Origin: Serratia plymuthica NBRC 102599
GTDB taxonomy: Bacteria; Pseudomonadota; Gammaproteobacteria; Enterobacterales; Enterobacteriaceae
Direction of reading: 5' to 3'
Length of the DNA stretch: 64,000 bases
NCBI RefSeq assembly: GCF_001590925.1
Contig: NZ_BCTU01000014.1
Location: 62,001 to 126,000, forward strand
How positions within the stretch are numbered: the stretch's first letter is position 1; every line of letters begins with the position of its first letter. The notes under the pieces are model-generated. The model saw only the letters and a list, made by a program, of their open reading frames with translations. It ran no database searches and was not told the origin of the DNA. Position numbers and translations under genes: made by a program. This document shows, in pieces, positions 30,067 to 38,410 of this stretch.

Positions 30067-31332
30067 TCAACGCCATCCTCTGGCTTTAATCCGCTCCAGC
30101 CGCTGCTGTAAATCCGCCACCGCGGTGACACCGTCACTGTCACCGCGCAACACATTGAAAGTGGCGTTGTAGATGGCTTTCGAGACCTGCGCATACTGTC
30201 TTTTGGTCTGCGTCGCCGGGCGCGGCATCGCCTGCGAGAAAATGCCCTTGAAATCCGACAGATAAGGCGCCTGCGCCAACACCTTGGGATCGTCATACAG
30301 CTCGGTCCGCGACGGCGCCCAGCCCATCAGCGCCAGCGCCCTTTTCTGCGATTCGGCGTCGCTGACGATTTTCAGCAGCGCTATCGCCGCCGTGGGGTTT
30401 TTGGTGTAGGCGCTGATCGCCCACTGCCAACCCCCCAGCGCGCTGACCGATTTGCCGTCCGCGCCCTTTGGCAGCGGCAGCACGCCGATCTTGCCTTTGA
30501 TTGCGCTGCTGTTGTCCTGCGCCAGCACATAGGCGTAGGGCCAGTTGCGCATAAACAGCGCGTCGCCGTTCTGGAACACCGCGCGGGACTCTTCCTCCAT
30601 GTAACCCAGCACGCCCTTCGGCGAGATAGTGCCGATCCAGCCGGCAGCCCTGTTCAACGCCTGCGCCGCCTGCGGGTTATTGATGGTGATGTTGCCGTTG
30701 GCGTCGATAAATCCTCCGCCGTTCTGCGAGGCCACCCATTCCAGCGCGTTGCAGGTCAGCCCTTCGTAGGATTTACCCTGGAACACCAGGCCCCAGAAGT
30801 TCTTATGGCCCGCCTGCCGTTCACCCTGCTGAATGCGGGTAGCGATGCGCGTCAGTTCATCCCAGGTGACCGGCGGCTGTTCACCGTACTTTGCCAACAG
30901 ATCTTTGCGGTAATAGAGCGCCCCGGTGTCCAGATAAGCAGGAACCGCCTTGACCCGCCCATTGACTACGTTGTTCTGCCAGGCGGCGGGGAAAAAATCC
31001 TGCCTGATATCGCTCACGCTGTCGGTCAGATCCAACAGGTGCTTGTTCAGCACGCCGATCCACACGGTATCGGCCTGAAACAAATCAATGGCGCTGGAAT
31101 CCTTGGCGGCAAACAGCTGCTGAAACAGCGATAGCTTTTCGTCGGAGGCGCGGGGAAGATCGATAAACTCCAGGGTATGGCCAGTCTGAGCCTCAAAGCG
31201 CTGCTTAATCTCATTGCAGAACTGACGGCCCTCTTTGCTGGGCGCGCATTCCATCCGCAAGGTATCGGCCAACGCCTGGCCGGACATCAGCGCCAGCGCG
31301 GTGGCGACCATACTCGGTATCAATCTTCTCAT
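30067..31332 (-). CDS. extracellular sugar-binding protein (PalE-like)
   Basis: 421 residues, MalE-like family 1 binding protein. Signal peptide MRRLIPSMVATALALMSG, cleavage after ALA. ASDEKLSLFQQLFAAKDSSAIDLFQADTVWIG and AALFKIV-type segments fit oligosaccharide binders of the trehalose/maltose group. The start at 31332 has GAGAGGA; the frame opens further up at 31368. First gene of the operon; the LysR gene is divergent with the operator between. Confidence 0.87.
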   Translation of the reverse strand: MRRLIPSMVATALALMSGQALADTLRMECAPSKEGRQFCNEIKQRFEAQTGHTLEFIDLPRASDEKLSLFQQLFAAKDSSAIDLFQADTVWIGVLNKHLLDLTDSVSDIRQDFFPAAWQNNVVNGRVKAVPAYLDTGALYYRKDLLAKYGEQPPVTWDELTRIATRIQQGERQAGHKNFWGLVFQGKSYEGLTCNALEWVASQNGGGFIDANGNITINNPQAAQALNRAAGWIGTISPKGVLGYMEEESRAVFQNGDALFMRNWPYAYVLAQDNSSAIKGKIGVLPLPKGADGKSVSALGGWQWAISAYTKNPTAAIALLKIVSDAESQKRALALMGWAPSRTELYDDPKVLAQAPYLSDFKGIFSQAMPRPATQTKRQYAQVSKAIYNATFNVLRGDSDGVTAVADLQQRLERIKARGWR

Positions 31333-31424
31333 TGCGTCCTCTCTGGTGGCGGCTGGGAATACCGGCATAGGAGCAAACTATCGAAGGCGGGCTATTGGCG
31401 GAAATCGTTTTTCACCGCTAAGAT

Positions 31425-31439
31425 ATAGAAACTTTCTAT
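31425..31439. promoter_or_regulatory. LysR-type operator between palE- and palR-like genes
   Basis: TATAGAAA-C-TTTCTATA (31424-31440) is a perfect 17-base palindrome containing ATAGA-N5-TCTAT (31425-31439), a T-N11-A LysR box. It lies 16 bases before the LysR start and 93 bases from the binding-protein start. An outer repeat GCTATTGG (31391-31398) / CCAATAGC (31441-31448) surrounds it. The same ATAGA-N5-TCTAT element occurs before the EIIB gene. Confidence 0.7.
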
Positions 31440-31455
31440 ACCAATAGCGGAAAAC

Positions 31456-32391
31456 ATGATCGTGGACAAAATTCTGCGGCAGTTTATCGAAGTAGCGATG
31501 TTCAAAAATGTGAGTCATGCAGCAAACAAGCTTTGCCTGAGCCAACCGACGCTGACCCACAACATGAAGAAACTGGAAGAGAACCTGGGGGTGCAACTGC
31601 TGGAGCGCACCTCAACCGGGGTTAACACCACCGAATACGGCGATCTGCTGCTGGAACAGGCGCAGATGATGCAGCGCATTTATGACAACACGCTGATCAA
31701 ACTGGCGTTCATCAAGGCACGCCAGGAACAGAGCCTGCGCATGGGCACCGGCCACGCCTGGTGGTATATGTTCGTGCGCGACAGCTTTAATGCCTACCGC
31801 AGCCTGCACTCTACGGTGAATATTCATATCGATCTGGGTAACCACCTGCGCCTGATGGATCTGCTGCTGGGCGGGGATATCGATATGTTTATCGGTCATG
31901 AAATTCAGGGGTTGAACCCCAAGGCCGGCATCAGTTTTTTGCCGCTGTTCAGCACCACCGACAGCATGTTCGTCCGCAGCGGGCATCCACTGGCAGGCCG
32001 GCAGGTTGGGCCGGACGAATTATTGGATTACCCTTGCGTGGAACTGACGCCGGATGAAAGCCGCTATCAACATATGGTGGAAGACATGCAGCCGAAGAAA
32101 ATGGCGCGTAACCGGCTGCATTTGGCGGAACGGGTGATTTGCTCGACTAACTCGATGATGTCGGCAGTGGACATGATCAACGATTCTGACGCGGTGATGC
32201 TGGCTTATCCCACCTGCATGGCGGGTTATTTCGCCGACTACGGCATTGTACCGCTGAAAACGACGCAGGAAAGCCTGCGTTGCACGGTGGGCATTTACCT
32301 GATGCGCGAAAAGGCGGATGCGCCCCACGTGGTGCAGATGCAGGCGTTAATGCATCAACATCTGGAGCAGATCCGCCCTCTGTTGCTGTAG
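31456..32391 (+). CDS. LysR family regulator (PalR-like)
   Basis: 311 residues. N-terminal winged helix: FIEVAMFKNVSHAANKLCLSQPTLTHNMKKLEENLGVQLLER-type motif spanning residues about 8-50. The C-terminal inducer domain follows. It is divergent from the alpha-glucoside ABC operon with the palindrome in the gap, matching palR of the palatinose cluster in placement. It probably senses an alpha-glucoside or its product. Confidence 0.88.
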   Translation: MIVDKILRQFIEVAMFKNVSHAANKLCLSQPTLTHNMKKLEENLGVQLLERTSTGVNTTEYGDLLLEQAQMMQRIYDNTLIKLAFIKARQEQSLRMGTGHAWWYMFVRDSFNAYRSLHSTVNIHIDLGNHLRLMDLLLGGDIDMFIGHEIQGLNPKAGISFLPLFSTTDSMFVRSGHPLAGRQVGPDELLDYPCVELTPDESRYQHMVEDMQPKKMARNRLHLAERVICSTNSMMSAVDMINDSDAVMLAYPTCMAGYFADYGIVPLKTTQESLRCTVGIYLMREKADAPHVVQMQALMHQHLEQIRPLLL

Positions 32392-32661
32392 TTATTTCTC
32401 GCCGGTCACTGCGATCAACGCCTGATACAAGGGCCGGGCGTTGCCTGGCCCCACCACCAGTTGAAACTCGGGGGTATGGCGCGACGTTTCCACCTCCAGC
32501 AACGCCTTAACCCCATCCAGAGCCTCCATCCCCGGCCGATCCAAGCGGCTGCCATCGCGCAGTTCCGCCCTGATGCGGCTGGCGCAGTATCGCAGTTTGA
32601 TCAGATTCTCCGCCCCGCCGAATGCCGCCAACACCGATGCCGCCAGCTCATGCTTTTCCAT
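32392..32661 (-). CDS. stand-alone PTS glucose-type EIIB domain
   Basis: 89 residues, a complete EIIB domain of the glucose family with the phosphorylation cysteine in NLIKLRYCASRIRAEL. Such domains are normally fused to an EIIC membrane domain; none is present here. The start at 32661 has a strong AGGAGG. Its stop abuts the LysR stop (convergent). A LysR-type operator copy lies 87 bases upstream. It may regulate the pathway by phosphorylation, or complement a PTS permease elsewhere. Confidence 0.82.
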   Translation of the reverse strand: MEKHELAASVLAAFGGAENLIKLRYCASRIRAELRDGSRLDRPGMEALDGVKALLEVETSRHTPEFQLVVGPGNARPLYQALIAVTGEK

Positions 32662-32747
32662 TTTGCCTCCTGAGAGAGTTTGCCACATGCCGCTGCAGCA
32701 TAGGGCCGGTCGCCGGGCAAAGTGAAATTGATTTCGGCCGGAAGGAT

Positions 32748-32762
32748 ATAGAGTGAATCTAT
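32748..32762. promoter_or_regulatory. second LysR-type operator upstream of the EIIB gene
   Basis: ATAGA-GTGAA-TCTAT within GATATAGAGTGAATCTAT. It shares the eight bases GATATAGA and TCTAT with the palindrome of the pal-like promoter (31423-31439). It lies 87 bases before the EIIB start, compared with 93 for the binding-protein gene. Confidence 0.6.
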
Positions 32763-32853
32763 GGCGGACAAAAAAACGGCAATCATTGATATCCCTGCGC
32801 CACCGGCAGCGCTATGGTAGGCCCTGAGTTCACAGAATAACCAGGGACCGCAG

Positions 32854-32937
32854 ATGAACCGATTAATCTGGGCTATCGTTATATCATTACTGATCGTTTG
32901 CATGCTGCTGTACATAATGACCGGCGCCAAGGTCTGA
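32854..32937 (+). CDS. 27-residue single-helix membrane microprotein
   Basis: Short frame beginning MNRLIWAIVISLLIV and ending MTGAKV, one predicted transmembrane helix (about residues 4-21). AGGGA lies seven bases before the ATG. Length and pattern resemble small membrane proteins such as E. coli YohP, but identity is not claimed. It precedes a small lipoprotein gene by 71 bases. Confidence 0.5.
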   Translation: MNRLIWAIVISLLIVCMLLYIMTGAKV

Positions 32938-33008
32938 AGCCCCGACACGACGATCAAAAAGGCTATCCGCGGTAATGCACGGCAGTGAGATTGCTCGAGG
33001 AGAGTGAA

Positions 33009-33182
33009 ATGAAAGCGATAATCCCTGCGCTGTTGATTTTTGTCCTTTCCGGTTGTATTGGCAGAGGCGGCCCACAGGACGTGCCGCCACCGCCGGTACA
33101 TAATGATCCGCAGACCTGCAACAACTCATCCGCCAGTGCCAACAGCGGCTGTTCGCAATCGGTAGTGCCGGCGATGCACTAA
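33009..33182 (+). CDS. 57-residue lipoprotein
   Basis: MKAIIPALLIFVLSGC is a lipoprotein signal with lipobox LSGC (Cys16). The mature part is short, with PPPPVHNDPQTC and two further cysteines. GAGGAG lies before the ATG at 33009. Function unknown. A lipidated peptide of about 42 residues with two Cys could form a disulfide loop. Confidence 0.7.
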   Translation: MKAIIPALLIFVLSGCIGRGGPQDVPPPPVHNDPQTCNNSSASANSGCSQSVVPAMH

Positions 33183-33238
33183 TCGGCGGACTGGCGGGCC
33201 ACCGAGAAACGCGCCGGCCCGCCGCCCTCCGGCAAAGG

Positions 33239-35662
33239 TTAAGAAGACTGCTCTTCTTCGTTGGCCAGATTCTTCGCCTGCTGTTTCATAAACACCACTT
33301 CCTGCGGGCTGGACATATTGACCCGCTGCGCGCGCAGCAGTTTAAGAATATTAAACAGCAATTCGCTTTTGGTGGCGCCGACCATGCGCGGGCTGGCAAC
33401 GTAGCCGGTTACGCTGAGGATGATGCCTTCAGGGCCGAGCTGGCTGAAACGGACATAAGGCGCCGGCGTTTCCTGAATCGCGTCATAATCCTGATAGGCG
33501 CTCAGCAGAATATTGCGCACCTGCTCAGGATCGATATCCGTCGGGAAGGTCAACGCAATGGTCACCACGCCCTGGGCGTTGCCCATGGTGGCGTTACGTA
33601 CGTTCTGCGAGATCAGCTGCGAGTTGGGCACGATCATCGTCGAACGATCGCTGAGTTGGATTTCGGTGGCGCGGATGTTAATCCGGCGCACGTCACCCTC
33701 TACGCCGCCGATGCCGATCATATCGCCGACTTTCACCGGCCGTTCCGTCAGCAGGATCATGCCGGAAATAAAGTTCTTCACGATCTCCTGCAAGCCAAAA
33801 CCGATACCGACCGACAACGCACTGACAATCCACGCCAGGTTACTCCACTGGATGCCCAGCGCCGCCAGGGTAATCAGGATCAGCAGCACATAGCCCACGT
33901 TGCTGAACAGCGTGACCAAGGATGCACGGATGCCAATATCTGAAATGGTTTTCGGCAGCAGTTCATGGCTCAGCCAACGCTGGGTCACCCGCATGATATA
34001 GATGCCGATGGCCAGGCATATCACCGCGTTGATCAGGTTGCCGGGCACGATGTTCAAGCTCTTCAACCCTTCGCCACTCAGAATGGCGATAATCTTGTCC
34101 AACAGCGAGTTAGGCGTGGTGGTGCCGAAGGTGCCGTTAAACAGCGCGACAATCATCAGTAACAGCAAAGAACATTTGGCGACGGCGGTAAGAATAATCG
34201 CCATCTGCTCCAGGTGACGGTCCTTGAAGTTAAAGGATTTCTTGAGCATTTTGCCGCTGGCGGTTTGCGGCGAGAAAATCGCGCCGCACAGATCGACGGC
34301 AAACAGCAGCAGGAAATAGAACGCCATCAGCACCAGAGCGATCCAGATCACCTGATAGGTCAGGAAACGGGCGAAAGCGATATAGCCAATCAGCAGCGAG
34401 AGCAGGATGACCAGCGAGCCCACCAACGTGCCCATGTGCAGCAACCCGCTGATGGTGGAGCGTTTCTCGACGTGTTCGCCCTGCTGTTCCAGATTGCGGC
34501 GGATGCGTTGGGCGCGCAGCGGCATCGCCAGCAGCACCATGCCGATCAACCCGGCCACCAGGCCATTGCCGAAAATGGTCGCGGCCAGGCTGGCGCTCAC
34601 CACGTTATTGATCTGTTCAACGGTGCCGAACGCCAGCGCCAACCCCGCCAGCAACGGCGAGAAGAAACGCAGGCCGGAGGCGACGGCGTCGTCCAGCGAG
34701 GCCAAACGCCATGACGGGCGGTTAAGCGAAAGCGTGGCGCGGCCCAGTCCGGCGATCAGCGCGCAGAAGATCCCCAGCCGATTAAACCCCTCGGCGAAAT
34801 CCTCCAGCATGGCCGGCAGCGGCTGCACGCGGGTAAAGGTGAGATACAGCAGATTCAGCGCGATGCCGGTGGTGATGACCGTGACGCTGACGATCGCCAT
34901 CGCCATAAAACTGCGGCGCAAACGCCCGTCCGGCAGATAACGAATGCTCACCCAGGCCAGGAAACGCTCGGATAAATAACGCCCCCATGACCAGATAACG
35001 ACCGCCAATAACAGCAGGCCAAGGGTGCCGTAGCGCCACTCCTCCTGCCAACTGGCATCCCACGCCTCTTTCATGGCGACATGGAACTGATCCAGCCGCT
35101 GTGCGTCATCGGCCGTAGGTTCCGCGATCGGCGACCAGAACTTGGCGCCCAACACGCTGCCGGTATTTAGCGCCAACTGGGTTTTGAATGCCACACGACG
35201 CATATCGCCGATTTGCTGCCCCAGATCGAGCACGCCGGTTCTCATCTCCTGCGCGCGTTTTACCGCATCATCCAGCTGCTTCTTGCTGTTGTTCAACGCG
35301 TTGCGCTGTTGTACCACGGCAGCGGTTTCAGGCATCGAACCGGCGGCGGGTTGCGGTCCCAGGACGTCCAACTGCCCCTGCAGCTTTTCCTGCGCCGGTT
35401 GCAGATCGGTTGCCAGTTTTTCCAGACCCGCAGCCAGCTCGTCGGTGGTCTGCCTCAGCTTACTGAGCTGGTTATCTGTGCTGGCCTTGGAGACCTGCTG
35501 TTTGATGCTGTCCAACTGCTTTTGGTAGTTTTTCAGCGCGGCGGCGGCATCCGGCGCGCTGATGGCAACAGGGTCATCCTCTGCGGCGACGCTGGTCAAC
35601 GGCGTCAACTGCAACCCAAACAGCAGGAACAGAAAAAGAAGGATCTGACGGGGTTTTAACAT
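33239..35662 (-). CDS. large MscS family mechanosensitive channel with DUF3772-type N terminus
   Basis: 807 residues. Signal peptide to about residue 27 (SVAA cleavage region), then a periplasmic coiled-coil region of about 180 residues rich in Gln, Lys and Leu. About ten hydrophobic helices follow, and then the MscS core: pore helix VGIGFGLQEIVKNFISGMILL and beta domain RPVKVGDMIGIGGVEGDVRRINIRATEI with VPNSQLIS. It opens under membrane tension to release solutes. The start at 35662 is chosen for the signal peptide; ATGs at 35686 and 35704 would run into the upstream hairpin. Neither MscK nor YbiO by length; closest to DUF3772 channels. Confidence 0.87.
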   Translation of the reverse strand: MLKPRQILLFLFLLFGLQLTPLTSVAAEDDPVAISAPDAAAALKNYQKQLDSIKQQVSKASTDNQLSKLRQTTDELAAGLEKLATDLQPAQEKLQGQLDVLGPQPAAGSMPETAAVVQQRNALNNSKKQLDDAVKRAQEMRTGVLDLGQQIGDMRRVAFKTQLALNTGSVLGAKFWSPIAEPTADDAQRLDQFHVAMKEAWDASWQEEWRYGTLGLLLLAVVIWSWGRYLSERFLAWVSIRYLPDGRLRRSFMAMAIVSVTVITTGIALNLLYLTFTRVQPLPAMLEDFAEGFNRLGIFCALIAGLGRATLSLNRPSWRLASLDDAVASGLRFFSPLLAGLALAFGTVEQINNVVSASLAATIFGNGLVAGLIGMVLLAMPLRAQRIRRNLEQQGEHVEKRSTISGLLHMGTLVGSLVILLSLLIGYIAFARFLTYQVIWIALVLMAFYFLLLFAVDLCGAIFSPQTASGKMLKKSFNFKDRHLEQMAIILTAVAKCSLLLLMIVALFNGTFGTTTPNSLLDKIIAILSGEGLKSLNIVPGNLINAVICLAIGIYIMRVTQRWLSHELLPKTISDIGIRASLVTLFSNVGYVLLILITLAALGIQWSNLAWIVSALSVGIGFGLQEIVKNFISGMILLTERPVKVGDMIGIGGVEGDVRRINIRATEIQLSDRSTMIVPNSQLISQNVRNATMGNAQGVVTIALTFPTDIDPEQVRNILLSAYQDYDAIQETPAPYVRFSQLGPEGIILSVTGYVASPRMVGATKSELLFNILKLLRAQRVNMSSPQEVVFMKQQAKNLANEEEQSS

Positions 35663-35701
35663 AAATTCAGTGCTCGGCAATGGCATGATAAACAGACGAA
35701 A

Positions 35702-35738
35702 CAAACGGGCCGGTATTGACTATTTACCGGCCCGTTTG
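35702..35738 (-). terminator. 14-bp hairpin in the leader of the MscS-type gene
   Basis: CAAACGGGCCGGTA / TACCGGCCCGTTTG, perfect 14-bp arms with a 9-base loop, 40 bases upstream of the channel start codon. Read on the minus strand it is followed by TTTCG, so it looks like an intrinsic terminator. Either an upstream transcript such as a small RNA ends here, or the channel gene has an attenuated leader. Confidence 0.55.
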
Positions 35739-35927
35739 GTTAAGAATAAACTGGGATTATGATAGCTGCTTAATCTCAGCTTAAATATCAGTATTATTCC
35801 CATTCAGCAAGATTATTCCTACTGCTGCATCGCCGCGAACGGCACGACCGGAAATCTGGCCGCTTTTGGTCGTTAGCCTACTGATAACCTGAGTTATTGG
35901 GCAGTGGCGCATCCTGAAGAATACCCC

Positions 35928-36171
35928 TATACTCAGCTCACCTATTAACCAACATTATAAAAGGAGGATTACTATGCCGATGTGTGAATTGTTTTTTTAC
36001 TCACACTTCTATAGTAATTGCCGCTGCTCAAGCATTACCGGTATCGTGCTGCGATAACCCAGGCTTGAGCGAAGCTTACTAAAAATTGAGTCCCTTCCCT
36101 CCGGCTTACCGGGTTGTCGTCAGCGATGTTTGACGATAGGCATTTGCATGCCTGTAACTCTTGAGTAAGCA
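35928..36171 (+). promoter_or_regulatory. structured leader of the ABC-F gene
   Basis: A -10-like TATACT lies at 35928-35933. The leader holds a 27-codon frame (35974-36057). After it come GCTTACT (36074-36080), GCTTAC (36104-36109), hairpin TCGTCA-N8-TGACGA (36117-36136), hairpin AGGCAT-TTGC-ATGCCT (36138-36153) and AGTAAGC (36164-36170) one base before the ABC-F ATG. AGTAAGC can pair with either GCTTAC copy, which would cover the ribosome-binding region. Confidence 0.5.
35974..36057 (+). CDS. 27-residue leader peptide upstream of ABC-F gene
   Basis: Frame starting MPMCELFFYSHFYSNCRC, with AAAGGAGG seven bases before the ATG, a stronger ribosome site than that of the following gene. Aromatic residues and three Cys crowd the first 18 positions. 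It ends 114 bases before the ABC-F start. Resistance-type ABC-F genes in other bacteria are often controlled by leader peptides that sense stalled ribosomes, so the same logic is proposed here. Confidence 0.5.
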   Translation: MPMCELFFYSHFYSNCRCSSITGIVLR

Positions 36172-37899
36172 ATGAGCACATTATTATCTGCACAATCCGT
36201 CGGTTACGACAACGCGTTCGGCCCACTGCTGGCTGAGGTTTCCTTCAGCCTGAAAAAAGGCGATCGCATCGGTTTAATCGGCCACAACGGCTGCGGCAAA
36301 AGCACCCTGCTTAAAATCCTCGGCGGCGCTCTGCCCGCCAGTACCGGCAGCGTTACCCTCTCTCACCAATGCCTGATGGCGCGAGTGGAACAACATCTTC
36401 CCCCCGAACTGCACGGCTGCACTCTGCTGGAGGCGGTCCTGGCGCGCCTGCCGGAAAATCTGCGCGTCAGCGAAAGTTGGCAGGCGGAAGTCCTGCTGAC
36501 CAGCCTGGGGTTTGCCGCGTCCTCCTGGACACTGACCGCCGGCACCCTGAGCGGCGGCCAGCATACCCGCCTGCTGCTGGCGCGCGCGCTGATCCGCCGG
36601 CCGGACCTGCTGTTGCTGGATGAACCCAGCAACCATCTGGATCTGCCGACGCTGTTGTGGCTGGAGCGGTTCCTGCAAAACTGGTCGGGCAGCTTCGTGC
36701 TGGTTTCCCACGACCGCTACCTGCTGGATAAGGTGACCAACTGTACCTGGATCCTGCGCGACAAAACCTTGCAGTTCTTCCGCTTGCCCTGCTCTGCGGC
36801 GCGTCAGGCGCTGGTGGAGAAGGACGCGGCAGATGCGCATCGCCGCCATGCGGAGCAAAAGGAGATCGAACGGGTGGAAAAAAGCGCCCAGCGGCTGGCG
36901 ATTTGGGGACGGGTGTACGACAACGAGGATCTGGCCCGCAAGGCCAAACAGATGGAAAAACGGGTCGACCGTCTGAAAGAAGATCAAACCCAGCTGACGG
37001 CCGCTACCCAATGGCGGCTCCGGCTGCGGGGTGAAGCCCTGGACGCCGATCGCCTGTTGGCTCTGCCAGAGCTGGATGTACGCCCGGCAGCCGATGCGCC
37101 GGTGCTGTTTCGCCTGGCGCACCTGCGGGTGAAAAGCGGCGATCGCATCGCCATCGTTGGCCGTAACGGCTGCGGCAAATCCTCGCTGTTGCGGCATCTG
37201 TGGCGGGAATACCAAAGCGTCGTTTCCGGTGAGGTGGTATTCCACCCCAGGGTGCGTATCGGGTATTACGATCAGAGCCTTCAGCAGTTGCAGGATGGCG
37301 ATACGTTGAACGAGGCGTTGACGCACTTCGCTCCGCTGACCGAAGAGCAGCGCAAAATGGCGCTGATTGGCGCCGGTTTCCCTTACCTGCGCCATCAGCA
37401 GCGGATCAGCACCCTGAGCGGCGGCGAGCGTTCGCGCCTGCTGTTTGTCGGCCTGACGCTGGCCAACCATTCGCTGTTGCTGCTCGACGAGCCGACCAAC
37501 CATCTGGACATGGAAGGCAAGGAGGAGCTGGCGGAAACCCTGCGCGAGTTTGCAGGCGCGGTGATGCTGGTCACTCACGACCGGATGTTGATAGAAAACA
37601 GCTGTAACCGCTTCTGGCTGATTGACCATCAACGGTTGGAAGAGTGGCAGGATCTGGAACCGGTCTATACCCGGCTGGCGGAAGAGCCCGGCGCCGAGCC
37701 ACAAGCGGCCAGACAAACCGCCTCCGGCGACAGCGAGGGGTTACACCATGACGAAGAGCGGCTGCTGGCCTGCTTGTTCGAACTCGAGGCTAAACTGCAG
37801 GAGGATTTGGCGCGTAAAACCAGGCACCAGAAACCGGCGTTGCAACAGCAATGGCGCAATGAAATTGCTGAAATCACCGTTCGGCTGAAGCTGGACTGA
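36172..37899 (+). CDS. ABC-F family ATPase (ribosome-associated type)
   Basis: 575 residues, two nucleotide-binding domains and no membrane part. NBD1: GHNGCGKST, LSGGQHTRLLLARAL, LLLLDEPSNHLD. NBD2: GRNGCGKSS, LSGGERSRLLFVGLTL, LLLLDEPTNHLD. A basic, Glu/Lys-rich linker between them (about 195-280) is the P-site-tRNA interaction region of ABC-F proteins. The C-terminal end is a charged helix. It does not read as EttA, Uup, YbiT or YheS. Proteins of this class act on stalled ribosomes or protect them from antibiotics. The leader peptide upstream suggests inducible control. The exact role is unknown. Confidence 0.88.
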   Translation: MSTLLSAQSVGYDNAFGPLLAEVSFSLKKGDRIGLIGHNGCGKSTLLKILGGALPASTGSVTLSHQCLMARVEQHLPPELHGCTLLEAVLARLPENLRVSESWQAEVLLTSLGFAASSWTLTAGTLSGGQHTRLLLARALIRRPDLLLLDEPSNHLDLPTLLWLERFLQNWSGSFVLVSHDRYLLDKVTNCTWILRDKTLQFFRLPCSAARQALVEKDAADAHRRHAEQKEIERVEKSAQRLAIWGRVYDNEDLARKAKQMEKRVDRLKEDQTQLTAATQWRLRLRGEALDADRLLALPELDVRPAADAPVLFRLAHLRVKSGDRIAIVGRNGCGKSSLLRHLWREYQSVVSGEVVFHPRVRIGYYDQSLQQLQDGDTLNEALTHFAPLTEEQRKMALIGAGFPYLRHQQRISTLSGGERSRLLFVGLTLANHSLLLLDEPTNHLDMEGKEELAETLREFAGAVMLVTHDRMLIENSCNRFWLIDHQRLEEWQDLEPVYTRLAEEPGAEPQAARQTASGDSEGLHHDEERLLACLFELEAKLQEDLARKTRHQKPALQQQWRNEIAEITVRLKLD

Positions 37900-37906
37900 C
37901 CTTCAC

Positions 37907-37933
37907 AGGCCGCCTGTTTTGGCGGCCTTTCTA
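37907..37933 (+). terminator. Rho-independent terminator of the ABC-F gene
   Basis: AGGCCGCC-TGTTTT-GGCGGCCT followed by TTTCT, eight bases after the ABC-F stop codon. Perfect 8-bp stem. Confidence 0.8.
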
Positions 37934-37967
37934 TTACCCCCGGTGCAGATTTGCCGGGCGAGCTTGA

Positions 37968-38330
37968 TCAAATCCAGACATCGTTGACCGCAGTACGTTC
38001 TCCCCGCTCATCACCGGTGTTCAACACGCCGCGAGGTTCGATAAGCATCAGTTGGGTTTCGATCTCGGCAGAGGTTTTGTGTTCAATGCCGCGCGGGACC
38101 ACATACATCTCACCCGTATTGACCAGCACATGACCATCGCGAAAATCAATGCGCAAAACGCCAGCCAACACGATAAGGGTTTCATCGGTTTCGGCATGCG
38201 TATGCCAGACGAAGTCACCGTGAATTCTGACCACTTTAAACTGGTAGTCATTCATCTCGGCAATGACTTTCGGCTGCCATTGTTCAGAAAACAGAGAGAG
38301 TTTATGAGCGAAATTAATAGGTTGATACAT
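37968..38330 (-). CDS. cupin domain protein
   Basis: 120 residues, one cupin barrel. Metal-site motif GDFVWHTHAETDETLIVLAG (His-x-His-x5-Glu) and a second motif with MYVVPRGIEHKTSAE. AAGGAG precedes the ATG at 38330. Reading direction is away from the AraC gene beyond, but both are on the minus strand with a gap of 80 bases. Function unknown; such proteins often bind small acids or act as mannose-6-phosphate-isomerase-like folds. Confidence 0.75.
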   Translation of the reverse strand: MYQPINFAHKLSLFSEQWQPKVIAEMNDYQFKVVRIHGDFVWHTHAETDETLIVLAGVLRIDFRDGHVLVNTGEMYVVPRGIEHKTSAEIETQLMLIEPRGVLNTGDERGERTAVNDVWI

Positions 38331-38410
38331 TTTCAGGCTCCTTGGTTAACAGGAGCCCAGCATAGTTGACCCGGCGGGCGGCAATCTTGAATGATTGTGC
38401 AACTTCGCGA

